64,000 nt of DNA from an uncultured Ignavibacteria bacterium (GCA_937974175.1 CALJIG010000056.1:1-64000); one strand, 5' to 3'; positions 1-8,030 are shown, counted from the stretch's first letter. Notes: generated from the sequence alone by a model not told the origin. Program-made: numbers and translations.

Positions 1-2
1 AC

Positions 3-230
3 ATCGCCGAATTTATAAATAGAAATCCTGGAACGATAAGAAACCAGATGCAGGTGATGAGATCTTTAGGTCTGGTAGACGGAGTTCCTGGACCAAAAGG
101 GGGGTATAAACCTACCATAAACGCATATAAGGCGGTAAACATCGATTTACCTGATGTAGAGAATAAGAAGATATTATCTAAAAACTTAGAGGATGATTAT
201 TTTAATTTAAATTTGCGAATACCATGTTGA
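3..230 (+). CDS. C-terminal part of a winged-helix DNA-binding protein, cut by window edge
   Basis: The frame is open from the first base and ends at a TGA at 228-230, so only about 75 residues are visible. They contain NRNPGTIRNQMQ and GVPGPKGGYKPT, which I recognise from the RNase R-type winged helix at the start of archaeal CBS-domain proteins and NrpR-like regulators. The residues after this domain are low complexity and do not continue like those families, and the ORF stops about 25 residues later. It overlaps the 3' end of the convergent GH2-like gene by 29 bases. It may be a small regulator, a decayed remnant or an assembly junction. The domain match is from memory; full length is unknown. 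Confidence 0.5.
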   Translation: MAEFINRNPGTIRNQMQVMRSLGLVDGVPGPKGGYKPTINAYKAVNIDLPDVENKKILSKNLEDDYFNLNLRIPC

Positions 231-2856
231 ATGCGTCAATGGCATTTGTAAAAAAAGAATAATAAAAATAAATCAGTACGAATACGATAAGAAAAATTCC
301 GTAGCCGTAAATGTATGAGCGGAACGAACGCACCTCAAATAAAATCTGCGTGCCCTTCACCAGCCTTACAATATAGAAAATATAGGCAATTAAAAAAACA
401 ATAAGCGAGTAGAAGAAAAGCGAAATATTAAACTCGTTCAGTTTGTAAAGCACTGTGCCGATTGGCAGCATGATTATCAGCGGCAGCGATGACCACACTG
501 CAACGATATAAACATTCTTGAAATAAACTCTTCCGCGTATGTAAAGCGAAATTATATAAAGCACAATTGCCGTAAGCAGATTCAGAAAAACATTTACAAT
601 CGTGAATGCAAGTATAAACTTCCACGGCTCGTTTATCAGATCGATGAACATTTGCTTTGCATCATTGCCCGGAAGAAAATTCGTAACGATTATATCAAAG
701 TTCGCATACTCTTTATAATAATAAAGTATGTTTGCAAAATATATTGCAAGCCCGACTGATATCATCAGCGTAAGCAGCATATTGATTGCCATAGGGACTA
801 TCATCTGCTCTCGCAGCTGCATAAAGAACGTCTCCGGCTGGAAGATGCATTTGAAAAAATATTCTCTGAACCGTTTATACTGATTCAATAAAATTATAAG
901 CACTACTATAAATCCAAGACCCACAACTAAAAATATCTGCGGCGTGCTTTTCTTTGTGCTGCCTTCCAGTATCTTCGGTGTGTCTTCCGATACAATCAAT
1001 CTGCGAAGAAACTCAGCCGATTGCTTTGCATTTCTCTCTATAGTATGAATTCCGTTTGTGCGCAGGTAGCCGTCTGCATGCTGCGGGAAAAGCTCCGGTC
1101 TGCCGACGGGATAATCTGCCCATGCGGCTACGAAAAGCCCCGAGCTTATTGGGTCAAGTATCTTGAACGCATCTACAAAATATTTTGTCTGCGCTTCCTG
1201 TGAGTGCGTATCGCTGTATCCGTTACGGTTATCGTTGTTAACTGTAATGCCGAACGAAGCAACAAAGAGCGAAGTGTTCTTCAGCTCCGGCGCCTGCTTC
1301 ATCGTGCTGCGGAAGTACTCATTGTACTTCACAACCTTTTCTATTCCGTTCTCATAAAAATTCAGTCCTTTTAAATCCGTCAGCCCGAAACATTTATCGC
1401 TCTTGTAATTCGATGTAGTGTAATAAGTAAATTTTTTGCTAATTGTATCTATTGCGCTCTTTGCTTTCTTAATGTAATCCGCCGCAAGAGGGGAGCTTAC
1501 ATCAAACTCATTGCCAAGCCCGTATGCAAGTACGCATGCATAATTTCTATCGCGCAGGGCTGTCTGCATCAGCAGATTTATTCCCGCATCGGTATATCCA
1601 GGCTTCTTCAGTAAAAACTCAGGCACTTCATTGAACGGTGTATCCTCAAATAAAAATAATCCTATACGCGAGCATATATTCAGCAGGTACGGATGCGCTG
1701 CTGCGCCGGCAACACGCACTGAATTAAATCCCTGCTTCTTTATATTCGTAAGCTCTGCCAGCGTTTCGTTGTAGTCCAGCGCCGAGCCGAACTTCACCGA
1801 CGCCTCAAAATAATTTGTGCCGTACAGCTTTATGTTCTTTCCGTTTATTGTAAACTGCTCCGCTTTCTTTTGTATCGTATAAATCCCGAACTCAGTATCG
1901 TTCTCGTCTATCAGCACATCGTCCTGATATATTTCCGTTTTGCATATGTAAAGGTTCGGCGCATCGGGCGACCACAGCTCAGGATTTTTTATCACGGCTT
2001 CGCTTACTACGCTTACTATATTATTGTTCTCTATGGTAAAAGCGTTCTTCGGCGATGCTGCCACTTCCTCATTCGACGTTCCTTGTGTACTTCTCTTTAC
2101 AATTTTATTAATAACATAAAAACTTTTGAAGCCTTCGCTTTTCATTTTATCCAGCACTGTGCTGCGCACCGAGGATGTTATCTTCACTTTTGCCGAGTTG
2201 TCCGCATTCACACTGTACGTTATATAATTCGCAAGCGAGTATATCTTCGGCACAACCATTATATAAATATCTTTATCTATTCCGCCGGAGACTCTGCCGA
2301 AGCTGACTACATTTGCCAGCGGCAGCGATGAGTTCGTCAGCCGCGAGTCAACCGATATGCTTATCGTATTCATCTCACGTATAATGCCTTCATCTATCGG
2401 AGTAATAACGGGCAGCCCGCCGCCTGTATGCTTTGTGATAAATATATCGTTTATCTTTATCTCGCAGGTATTGTTTATTCCCTCTGCAACAAGAAGGAAG
2501 CTGAAGTTTGCAAGTGTATCGGGTTGAATCGAAAAATTTCTGTTGAAGAATGCCGTTCCGGAAAAATCGTATGAGCAGGGGACTATAAGCTTTGCAAAGC
2601 TGCCGCCGTTATTGAACGATACATTCCACTCGCCGTTAAGCATCAGCTTGCGACGTGTTGGTGATTCGAAGAATAAACCTTTATCGCTGAACGGGTTTAA
2701 GGATTTGTTTAGTGCCTTTATTGAATCTCTTATGGAATCGGATATTACAGCAGTATCTTTTGATTGCGTAACGGCAGTGTTCCGCTCATAGATTTTTATC
2801 TGAGCGGATGAATAGGAGCTTGCACATAGAAACAAAGCAATGATTAACCCTCTCAT
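202..2856 (-). CDS. GH2-like glycosidase domain fused to a polytopic membrane domain
   Basis: Residue numbers here count from the longest possible start at 2979. I place the start near M42 (2856) because a signal peptide (MRGLIIALFLCASSYSSAQ) begins there and the longer form translates a palindromic repeat. Beta-sandwich domains (about 110-370) precede a GH2-type TIM barrel (375-660). The acid/base glutamate is present in YGLGNEFD (E491), but the usual nucleophile segment (SEFG/TEFG) reads VASFG at 573-577, so Ser replaces Glu. After residue 680 come about six membrane helices, arranged like a Yip1-type domain. It is probably an envelope protein whose sugar-active domain binds rather than hydrolyses. 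Upstream lies an inverted repeat. Function beyond this is unknown. Confidence 0.75.
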   Translation of the reverse strand: MRGLIIALFLCASSYSSAQIKIYERNTAVTQSKDTAVISDSIRDSIKALNKSLNPFSDKGLFFESPTRRKLMLNGEWNVSFNNGGSFAKLIVPCSYDFSGTAFFNRNFSIQPDTLANFSFLLVAEGINNTCEIKINDIFITKHTGGGLPVITPIDEGIIREMNTISISVDSRLTNSSLPLANVVSFGRVSGGIDKDIYIMVVPKIYSLANYITYSVNADNSAKVKITSSVRSTVLDKMKSEGFKSFYVINKIVKRSTQGTSNEEVAASPKNAFTIENNNIVSVVSEAVIKNPELWSPDAPNLYICKTEIYQDDVLIDENDTEFGIYTIQKKAEQFTINGKNIKLYGTNYFEASVKFGSALDYNETLAELTNIKKQGFNSVRVAGAAAHPYLLNICSRIGLFLFEDTPFNEVPEFLLKKPGYTDAGINLLMQTALRDRNYACVLAYGLGNEFDVSSPLAADYIKKAKSAIDTISKKFTYYTTSNYKSDKCFGLTDLKGLNFYENGIEKVVKYNEYFRSTMKQAPELKNTSLFVASFGITVNNDNRNGYSDTHSQEAQTKYFVDAFKILDPISSGLFVAAWADYPVGRPELFPQHADGYLRTNGIHTIERNAKQSAEFLRRLIVSEDTPKILEGSTKKSTPQIFLVVGLGFIVVLIILLNQYKRFREYFFKCIFQPETFFMQLREQMIVPMAINMLLTLMISVGLAIYFANILYYYKEYANFDIIVTNFLPGNDAKQMFIDLINEPWKFILAFTIVNVFLNLLTAIVLYIISLYIRGRVYFKNVYIVAVWSSLPLIIMLPIGTVLYKLNEFNISLFFYSLIVFLIAYIFYIVRLVKGTQILFEVRSFRSYIYGYGIFLIVFVLIYFYYSFFTNAIDAFNMVFANLN

Positions 2857-2882
2857 TCCTAAATGTGTCATCCCTCTCATTC

Positions 2883-2927
2883 CCAAACCCCTGTTTGGGA
2901 ATGTAACGTTACCAAACAGGGGTTTGG
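2883..2927. repeat. 16-bp inverted repeat with 13-bp spacer
   Basis: Arms CCAAACCCCTGTTTGG (2883-2898) and CCAAACAGGGGTTTGG (2912-2927) are perfect reverse complements. A second nested palindrome, GTTACCAAAC/GTTTGGTAAC, sits at 2908-2931. It lies just upstream of the probable start of the GH2-like gene. It could be a regulatory site or an insertion that has been read into the ORF. Confidence 0.7.
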
Positions 2928-3090
2928 TAACGAGAAGACATGAATTCAATATTCTTATAAAAACTCTTATTATAGCCAATCGGCAGGGATGCGTGAATTA
3001 TATGGAAAGTGCAAATATAACGTTTATTTTGCAGAATTGAAATGTATTTAATTCAGAATTCAGAATTAATAATGCAGAATGGGAAAACAT

Positions 3091-3129
3091 GTTCCCCTCC
3101 TTACTAAGGAGGGGTTAGGGGTGGTTTAA
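3091..3129 (+). repeat. REP-like hairpin, family A, tail to the right
   Basis: CCCCTCCTT-ACT-AAGGAGGGG stem-loop followed by the GGTTTAA tail. It is the left member of the inverted pair that frames the HEPN/SIR2 genes. Confidence 0.8.
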
Positions 3130-3196
3130 TGTAGGATATGAAAGACTTGCCACGAAATCACAAAACGCACTAAATTACACAAAAATTCATTCAGTT

Positions 3197-3224
3197 TGTC
3201 ATTCCCGCGAAGGCGGGAATCCAG
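3197..3224 (+). repeat. GTCATTCCCGCG-type inverted repeat, left copy
   Basis: TGTCATTCCCGCGAAGG followed by CGGGAATCCAG forms a short hairpin (ATTCCCGC/GCGGGAAT). A diverged copy in the opposite orientation lies at 5155-5181 on the far side of the HEPN/SIR2 pair. Confidence 0.7.
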
Positions 3225-3277
3225 TTATGCATTATTTAAAATATATAATGTTCTTATTATAATTACTAAATTATCAT

Positions 3278-4108
3278 ATGAAACATGAATTAAATTTATT
3301 AGATAATTGCTACAGCTTTTTGGAGGAAGCTCTTAAAAAAGCAATAAGTGCTGAAACAGTTATTGAAGACTGGAAGTTTGCTATTTTTAATTTGGTTCAA
3401 GCAATTGAATTGTTGTTGAAAGAAACTTTAAGAAAAGAACATTGGACATTAGTCTATGAAAATATAGATAAATCAAAAAAAACAGTTTCATTGTTGACAG
3501 CGTTAGATAGAATAAAAAAAGTTTTAAAATTGCAGATAATTCAATCAGATTATGATACCATTATTACTGCAAGTAATTTGAGGAATGAAATAATACACTA
3601 TGAATTTAGTATGAATACTACAGAGGAAAAGGCTAATTTTGCAAAATTGATTGGATTTTTTCATAGTTTCCATAATGCACATATCAATGAATCCTTAAGT
3701 TCTATTGTACCATCTGATTTATGGAATAAACTTACTGAAATCGAGGAATATTGGTTTCAATTAGTTTCTCATGCATATGAAAGAATTGAATCTGAACAAA
3801 TTGAAGATGAAGATATTTGGATATGTAATGTATGCGGAAATAATACATTTGTAATAAAAAACGAAGCCAATATCTGTTATGTTTGTGAACATATGGATGA
3901 TGTTATTGCTTGTGAAGATTGTAATATTTTATTATGCTTAGAAGATTCAATTGAAATTGAATATGGTGATATGAAGAGGAAAATCTTTACTAAAAATATT
4001 TGTAAAAAGTGCTATTCTGAGTTACAAGAAAAGAAATATTGGTATGATTTGGAAGATCAGGAATATCAAGAATATTTAGAAACATTAGAGAAAAAAAATA
4101 ATGATTGA
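3278..4108 (+). CDS. HEPN-domain protein with C-terminal zinc-binding region
   Basis: The N-terminal 140 residues are helical and carry LRNEIIHYE (R102-N103 to H107). This is the R-polar-x3-H motif of HEPN ribonucleases. The C-terminal third has cysteine pairs at 183/186, 200/203, 212/215 and 242/245, consistent with two zinc-binding knuckles. There is no signal peptide, so it is probably cytoplasmic. Its last 8 bases overlap the start of the SIR2 gene, which implies translational coupling. HEPN proteins commonly act as RNA-cleaving toxins or effectors in antiphage modules; that role here is inferred from the motif and the partner. The gene is more AT-rich than its neighbours and lies between inverted repeats, suggesting horizontal origin. 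Confidence 0.75.
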   Translation: MKHELNLLDNCYSFLEEALKKAISAETVIEDWKFAIFNLVQAIELLLKETLRKEHWTLVYENIDKSKKTVSLLTALDRIKKVLKLQIIQSDYDTIITASNLRNEIIHYEFSMNTTEEKANFAKLIGFFHSFHNAHINESLSSIVPSDLWNKLTEIEEYWFQLVSHAYERIESEQIEDEDIWICNVCGNNTFVIKNEANICYVCEHMDDVIACEDCNILLCLEDSIEIEYGDMKRKIFTKNICKKCYSELQEKKYWYDLEDQEYQEYLETLEKKNND

Positions 4109-5129
4109 AAAAAATATAACTTTCGTTTTAGGTGCAGGCGCAAGTTATGATTATGGGTTTCCATTGGGGAAAGGTCTGTATTGCAAAATTATCGAAATCC
4201 TTGAAAGCAAAAATTCTAATGAATATGAAATTTTAAAAAACATAGTACAGGAAACTTTTCTTATAGAGGATTTCTTATGGAAATTCACAAAAGTAGGTAA
4301 TTATTCTATTGATGAGTTTTTGAGATTTAATCCAGATTTAATGAAAGTAGGAAAAGCATTAATCTGTTTAGCTTTAATCCCAAATGAAAATATAGATATA
4401 TTGTTTGATTATAAAAAAGATAATAGTTGGTATTTTTACTTGTTCGAAAAAATGAAAACAGATTTAGATAATTTCACTAATAATAAAGTTTCTTTCGTTA
4501 CTTTTAACTATGATAGGTCCTTAGAAACATTTTTATATTTATCACTCATTAATAGTTATAATATTAATCATAAAGAAGCTGCAAAGCTTTTAAGAAAGTT
4601 TAATTTTGTTCATATTCATGGACAACTAGGTAACCATCCATATAACGATGATAGAGTAATAGAATATTTTGATCAATATCCATGCAGTGTTAAGAATTCT
4701 GACTATGAGTTACATAACTCAAACAGCGGAGTAAATGATACTGATGAACCAGATTCAAAATTTTATAGAGATTATTTCCCAATGATAACCAGAGTTAGTG
4801 TAAGAGATAGTATGAAATACATTAAAATTATTCATGAAGAAGAAAATTCAACAGAACTATCGAGAGCTAAAAAACTAATAGATGAGTCAGATGTAACCTG
4901 TTTCTTAGGTTTTGGATTCCATGATATAAATTTGAAAAGGCTTGATATTATGAATAGTAAATGCCCAAAATTTTGTGGGACACTTTTGGGATTTTCTAAA
5001 CTTGAAAAATTGTTCCTTTCAATGAAGGTTGAAAATAAATTTCATGACCATTTATTCTTACAGAAACCAATTTATGATTTTCTAAAAGAAGATTTTTCGG
5101 AGCTACATAGCTCAAGTTTTAATTTGTAA
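4101..5129 (+). CDS. SIR2-like NAD-binding protein, partner of the HEPN gene
   Basis: The start is Rossmann-like, FVLGAGASYDYGFPLG (8-23), as in the SIR2_2 group. VTFNYDRSLE (133-142) and HIHGQLG (171-177, candidate catalytic H173) follow, with a late GFGFHD (270-275). The length of 342 residues fits stand-alone SIR2 effectors. SIR2 domains in Thoeris, DSR and short-Argonaute systems deplete NAD+ on infection. Here the partner is a HEPN protein, not ThsA/TIR, HerA or Argonaute. The pair probably acts as a two-protein abortive-infection or toxin system; this is inference. No other gene is co-directional within 700 bases downstream. Confidence 0.78.
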   Translation: MIEKNITFVLGAGASYDYGFPLGKGLYCKIIEILESKNSNEYEILKNIVQETFLIEDFLWKFTKVGNYSIDEFLRFNPDLMKVGKALICLALIPNENIDILFDYKKDNSWYFYLFEKMKTDLDNFTNNKVSFVTFNYDRSLETFLYLSLINSYNINHKEAAKLLRKFNFVHIHGQLGNHPYNDDRVIEYFDQYPCSVKNSDYELHNSNSGVNDTDEPDSKFYRDYFPMITRVSVRDSMKYIKIIHEEENSTELSRAKKLIDESDVTCFLGFGFHDINLKRLDIMNSKCPKFCGTLLGFSKLEKLFLSMKVENKFHDHLFLQKPIYDFLKEDFSELHSSSFNL

Positions 5130-5154
5130 ATTCATAGTTTTGAGAAAGGTTAAA

Positions 5155-5181
5155 CCCCGTCCTTCGCAGGAATGACCCCGC
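5155..5181 (-). repeat. GTCATTCC-type repeat, inverted right copy
   Basis: The reverse complement reads GTCATTCCTGCGAAGGACGG, close to the left copy at 3197-3224. The two copies face each other across the HEPN/SIR2 operon. Confidence 0.6.
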
Positions 5182-5196
5182 CAAAGCGGGACAGGC

Positions 5197-5232
5197 TCAG
5201 CATGTGTTAAACCACTTCTATTCTCCTTCACC
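5197..5232 (-). repeat. Degenerate family A tail, inverted right copy
   Basis: GTTAAACCAC followed by TTCTATTCTCC resembles the tail and first arm of the intact copy at 54461-54500. The hairpin itself is no longer clear. Confidence 0.45.
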
Positions 5233-5334
5233 TTTTAAGAAATTCCTGTCAAGTAAAATAGTTTTTTTCTCCCTACTAATAGGGAAGATTTGATTGGAAT
5301 AAAAAAAGAATTTTGGTAAATTTGAGTGGTTATT

Positions 5335-5362
5335 GTAGAGACGCAAAATTTTGCGTCTCTAC
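5335..5362. repeat. 28-bp perfect palindrome
   Basis: GTAGAGACGCAAAA followed directly by its exact reverse complement. There is no T-tract on either side, so it is more likely a dispersed palindrome than a terminator. Confidence 0.8.
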
Positions 5363-5379
5363 GAATCGGATGGAAATAA

Positions 5380-5775
5380 AACCCGACTATTTCCCGACCA
5401 ATTCAAATAATTAATAATTAATAATTGGTAATGAATAATTGAAAAAGGAAATCCGACTTTTTTCCGACTTTTTTTAAAAAATAAATTTGTGTGTGTTGTA
5501 AAAACAATACCGGGCAAAATAAAACCCGACCAAAATCCGACTTTTTCAATTAACAATTAGCAGTTAACAATTAACAGAAAACCCGACTTTTTCAATTAAC
5601 AATTAGCAGTTAACAATTAACAGATAATCCGACTTTTTTATAATTCGTAACTCGTAATTTGAAACTCGTAATTGAAGTAAAAACCCGTCAAAAATTCATC
5701 ACTTTTAAAAAATCTGAAATCTGAAATCTGAAATCTGAAATCTGAAATTAAAAGAATCCGACTTTTTTTAATTAC
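5380..5775 (-). repeat. GTCGG motif array (minus orientation)
   Basis: CCGAC flanked by T-runs recurs at least eight times, often as close doublets such as TCCGACTTTTTTCCGAC. Doublets are 45-80 bases apart, with unrelated AT-rich spacers between them. The same motif in the opposite orientation forms the array at 44570-45080. Confidence 0.7.
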
Positions 5776-5900
5776 TCATTATTAATTACTAATTATTAAT
5801 TTGCGCCGCTTCGCGCCGCACTGCGTATTGTGTGGTATCTTCGGTTTAAAATGATTAATCTGTAGTACTCCCCCAGGTAATAACCTATAAAACCAATAAT

Positions 5901-6245
5901 ATGCTCGCATCAGAAAACTCCAGGAAAAGCAAATCGGATAAAGAGGAACCTCGGAAAAACAAAAGCCCCTCGAATATTTTTTTGATAAATAAAGGTCTGA
6001 ACCCAATGTTCGGTGTGCCGAGAGAAAAAGGCCTCAAGCATTCATCAAAGATTCCGGAAAAAAATCTGAACGAAGCACAGAAAATAAATGTTAAAGACGA
6101 TATGAAAAAAAACATTACAGAAGAAGTAAAAGAAAAAAAATCAAAACAGAAGCGCAGCGTAAGAAGGACGGGTATGCTGAGAACGGGATTTAATTTTGTA
6201 AAGGATACGATGAAAGAAAAAAAGGGAGGGAAGCGCAATGACTAA
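5901..6245 (+). CDS. Small lysine-rich disordered protein
   Basis: 114 residues, very rich in Lys, Glu, Asn and Ser, with almost no hydrophobic core. The exceptions are short patches near SNIFLINKGLNPMFGVP and a basic C-terminal stretch RRTGMLRTGFNFVKDTMKEK that could form an amphipathic helix. No signal peptide, cysteine or known domain. It is the first gene of the upstream half of the disordered-protein cluster and overlaps the next gene by 8 bases. I do not recognise a family. Confidence 0.55.
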   Translation: MLASENSRKSKSDKEEPRKNKSPSNIFLINKGLNPMFGVPREKGLKHSSKIPEKNLNEAQKINVKDDMKKNITEEVKEKKSKQKRSVRRTGMLRTGFNFVKDTMKEKKGGKRND

Positions 6246-6543
6246 GACCAATGGTAAGCCAACGGATAAGACTGAAAAAAATACAAAGCCTGAAAGCAAA
6301 AAGATAAACAACATTGTAACTGAGGAAAAATCGGAAAGGTATGTATTGCCCGAAGGGAAGATACAGAAAGAGCTGCCGGCATCTCTGATACCGGGCCAGA
6401 AAGAATTTAACAAGAAGAGACTTGAAGATATAGAGAACCTGAAAAATGAAAATAAAAAAACAAGAGCACGAGATAAAACGCCAAGACCGGAGATAGTGAA
6501 AAAATCAATAAAGCTTGTGAAGAAGATATTTAAGAAGAAGTGA
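6238..6543 (+). CDS. Small basic disordered protein with helical C-terminus
   Basis: 101 residues, overlapping the preceding gene. The N-terminal half is Lys/Glu/Asn-rich and apparently unstructured. The middle contains LPASLIPGQKEF. The last 12 residues (KSIKLVKKIFKKK) form a strongly basic amphipathic segment that could bind membrane or nucleic acid. It shares its overall design with the protein before it. Function unknown. Confidence 0.5.
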   Translation: MTKTNGKPTDKTEKNTKPESKKINNIVTEEKSERYVLPEGKIQKELPASLIPGQKEFNKKRLEDIENLKNENKKTRARDKTPRPEIVKKSIKLVKKIFKKK

Positions 6544-6547
6544 TATT

Positions 6548-6581
6548 GAGTATTGAGTATTGAGTATTGGGTATTGGGTAT
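6548..6581. repeat. 7-bp imperfect tandem repeat
   Basis: About five units of GAGTATT/GGGTATT directly after the stop codon of the preceding gene. A reverse-complement type (ACTCACTACTCAAG) appears at 6665-6693 before the next gene. Confidence 0.6.
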
Positions 6582-6714
6582 ATTGTTAAGAACAACATAA
6601 ATGTAATTTTCATACCTGAGAAGACACGCGGCATAAAATAATTATACGATATAAACTTTTAAAGACTCACTACTCAAGACTCACTACTCAAGACAATCAA
6701 ATAAAAAAAGAAAA

Positions 6715-7101
6715 ATGGCAAATGTACTGAACGAAGAACTAAGTAAGGCGAAGGCTGAAGATATAAGGAGTAAGAATTTAAAACCAGTGAACCCGAATAT
6801 TTCAAATCATCTGGGTAGCCAGAAGATTTCGCGGGATGTATTTGGCGGATATAAAAGTCACAGAGATAACATTGTGCCTTATGAAAGAAATTATCATCAG
6901 GAGAAAAAAACAGCTGTGGAAAATGTGAATACTGAAGATATAAATAAAGCGATAAAAGATGAAGTGAAGCGCAGCGGCGTGGATGAAGCGCTTGCAGGCT
7001 ATCCGCCGGAGATATCGAAGGATGCAAAACAAAGTCATGCTCAAGATTTAAAAGAAGAGCTTGCCGAGGAAAGAGAGAAGAAGATTTTTAATAAGGAGTA
7101 G
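6715..7101 (+). CDS. Small hydrophilic protein of the disordered cluster
   Basis: 128 residues with mixed charge. LGSQKISRDVFGGYKSHRDN (about 33-52) is the least disordered part. Then come Lys/Glu-rich segments and a predicted charged helix at the C-terminus (AQDLKEELAEEREKK). No membrane segment or signal peptide. The 170-base gap before it holds short stutter repeats but no terminator, so transcription from the previous gene is possible. No family recognised. Confidence 0.55.
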   Translation: MANVLNEELSKAKAEDIRSKNLKPVNPNISNHLGSQKISRDVFGGYKSHRDNIVPYERNYHQEKKTAVENVNTEDINKAIKDEVKRSGVDEALAGYPPEISKDAKQSHAQDLKEELAEEREKKIFNKE

Positions 7102-7197
7102 TATGTGAGTAATGAGTAGTGAGGAATTAGAATTTTTTTAGTCTGAGTGTTAGTACACAATACGCAATACTCAAGACACAATACAAACAGAAAAGAT

Positions 7198-7446
7198 ATG
7201 AAACAGGAAGAAAGAATAAATTACGGTAATGAAAGAATCGAAATAAAATTTACAGACAGGGCAGGGATGTTGAACACACCTGAAAATCCGGCTGCACCTC
7301 CGGGTGAAGTTCCGGAAGTAACTCCGACAGAAATACCTGACCCTCAGCCGCCGAATGAGATACCACTTGTAAATCCGGTAGAGGTTCCTGAAGTAAACCC
7401 TCCTTTAGAAATCCCTCAAAGAGATAATGGCGGGCTGAGATATTGA
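7198..7446 (+). CDS. Proline-rich small protein with GNERIEIKF motif
   Basis: 82 residues from ATG 7198; an upstream in-frame start would translate stutter repeat and is less likely. The N-terminal GNERIEIKFTDRAGM is followed by a Pro-Glu-Val-rich tail of repeated PEV/PEI/PP units, ending NGGLRY. The motif and the NGG-RY-type ending recur in the protein at 10141-10521, and a shorter version occurs at 7818-7994. These three are therefore paralogues within the cluster. Role unknown. Confidence 0.55.
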   Translation: MKQEERINYGNERIEIKFTDRAGMLNTPENPAAPPGEVPEVTPTEIPDPQPPNEIPLVNPVEVPEVNPPLEIPQRDNGGLRY

Positions 7447-7534
7447 TAGCGGCAGAAATTCAAATGAACTTTTTTAATTGAATAGAGATTAATAAGATTA
7501 ACCCCGTAACGAAAAAACATAAAGGAAAAAAATT

Positions 7535-7795
7535 ATGAAGACCGAAGAAGAAAAAAACAGACCTACGGAGCCGGGCAATGCAAGACTGGAAAAAACGTTT
7601 GATGATGATAAGAAGAGAAAAGAAAATGATGTGAGCAATGAGAGTGAAAATCCGGATGAGCAGTTCTCGGATGAAAATAATGAAAAGGGAGTTGCAAAGG
7701 ATGTGAATAACAGGGAGAGAGACGCAGAGAAGATTCAGGAAGAGGAAGATACGAAGAATGATGAACGTGAAATAGAACTGAATAAAAAATTATAA
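7535..7795 (+). CDS. Highly acidic/basic hydrophilin-like small protein
   Basis: 86 residues composed almost entirely of Glu, Asp, Lys, Asn and Arg, with no aromatic residue except one Phe in two places (TFDDD, EQFSD). This composition matches hydrophilin/LEA-like intrinsically disordered proteins rather than any globular fold. The start is ATG after AAAGGAAAAAAATT, a plausible ribosome-binding purine run. Confidence 0.5.
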   Translation: MKTEEEKNRPTEPGNARLEKTFDDDKKRKENDVSNESENPDEQFSDENNEKGVAKDVNNRERDAEKIQEEEDTKNDEREIELNKKL

Positions 7796-7817
7796 TTTTT
7801 TAAACAAAATAAAAATT

Positions 7818-7994
7818 ATGGAAGCTGAAAAAAAAGAAAAAATTGACAATGAGAAAATTGAAATTGGGTTTTCCGTTCCGGATACAGATACAAAAAAGGA
7901 AGCAGATGAAAAACGAATTGAGCTGATGGATGAGAAAATAGAAGAGGGGACACCGGAAAGACCCACACAGGAAGACGGCGGCAAACCTGAGTAA
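7818..7994 (+). CDS. 58-residue disordered protein, paralogue of the NERIEIKF proteins
   Basis: Translates from ATG 7818 to TAA 7992-7994. NEKIEIGFSVPD near the start matches the NERIEIKF motif of the protein at 7198, and the tail is again Pro/Glu-rich and ends with DGGKPE. It lies 22 bases after the preceding gene and 36 bases before a strong terminator, so it closes the first transcription unit of the cluster. Confidence 0.5.
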   Translation: MEAEKKEKIDNEKIEIGFSVPDTDTKKEADEKRIELMDEKIEEGTPERPTQEDGGKPE

Positions 7995-8030
7995 GCAGTA
8001 AAGCTGTAACAAATAGAGGAATCTAAAAAG

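Larger units (their letters stand above)
5130..5900. other. Gene-free 770-bp repeat-rich region
   Basis: No convincing ORF. It contains a diverged GTCATTCC repeat (5155-5181), a degenerate family A hairpin tail (5197-5232), a 28-bp perfect palindrome (5335-5362), an array of CCGAC motifs (5380-5775), and a 7-bp tandem repeat, TCTGAAA x5 (5713-5747). Most of the remaining sequence is AT-rich text of the AATTAATAATT type. The final 100 bases lead into the first small-protein gene. Confidence 0.7.

Noticed and set aside
1870..2331. 153-codon plus-strand ORF
   Set aside because: Lies wholly within the GH2-like gene on the other strand, with no recognisable domain; shadow frame.
2840..3040. 66-codon plus-strand ORF
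   Set aside because: Translates the palindromic repeat upstream of the GH2-like gene; low-complexity artefact.
4101..5129. Thoeris ThsA assignment for the SIR2 gene
   Set aside because: No SLOG domain in the protein and no TIR-domain ThsB next to it; the partner is a HEPN protein.
5380..5775. Possible CRISPR array in the GTCGG region
   Set aside because: Repeated units are about 10-25 bases with variable spacing and no conserved full-length repeat; no cas genes nearby.
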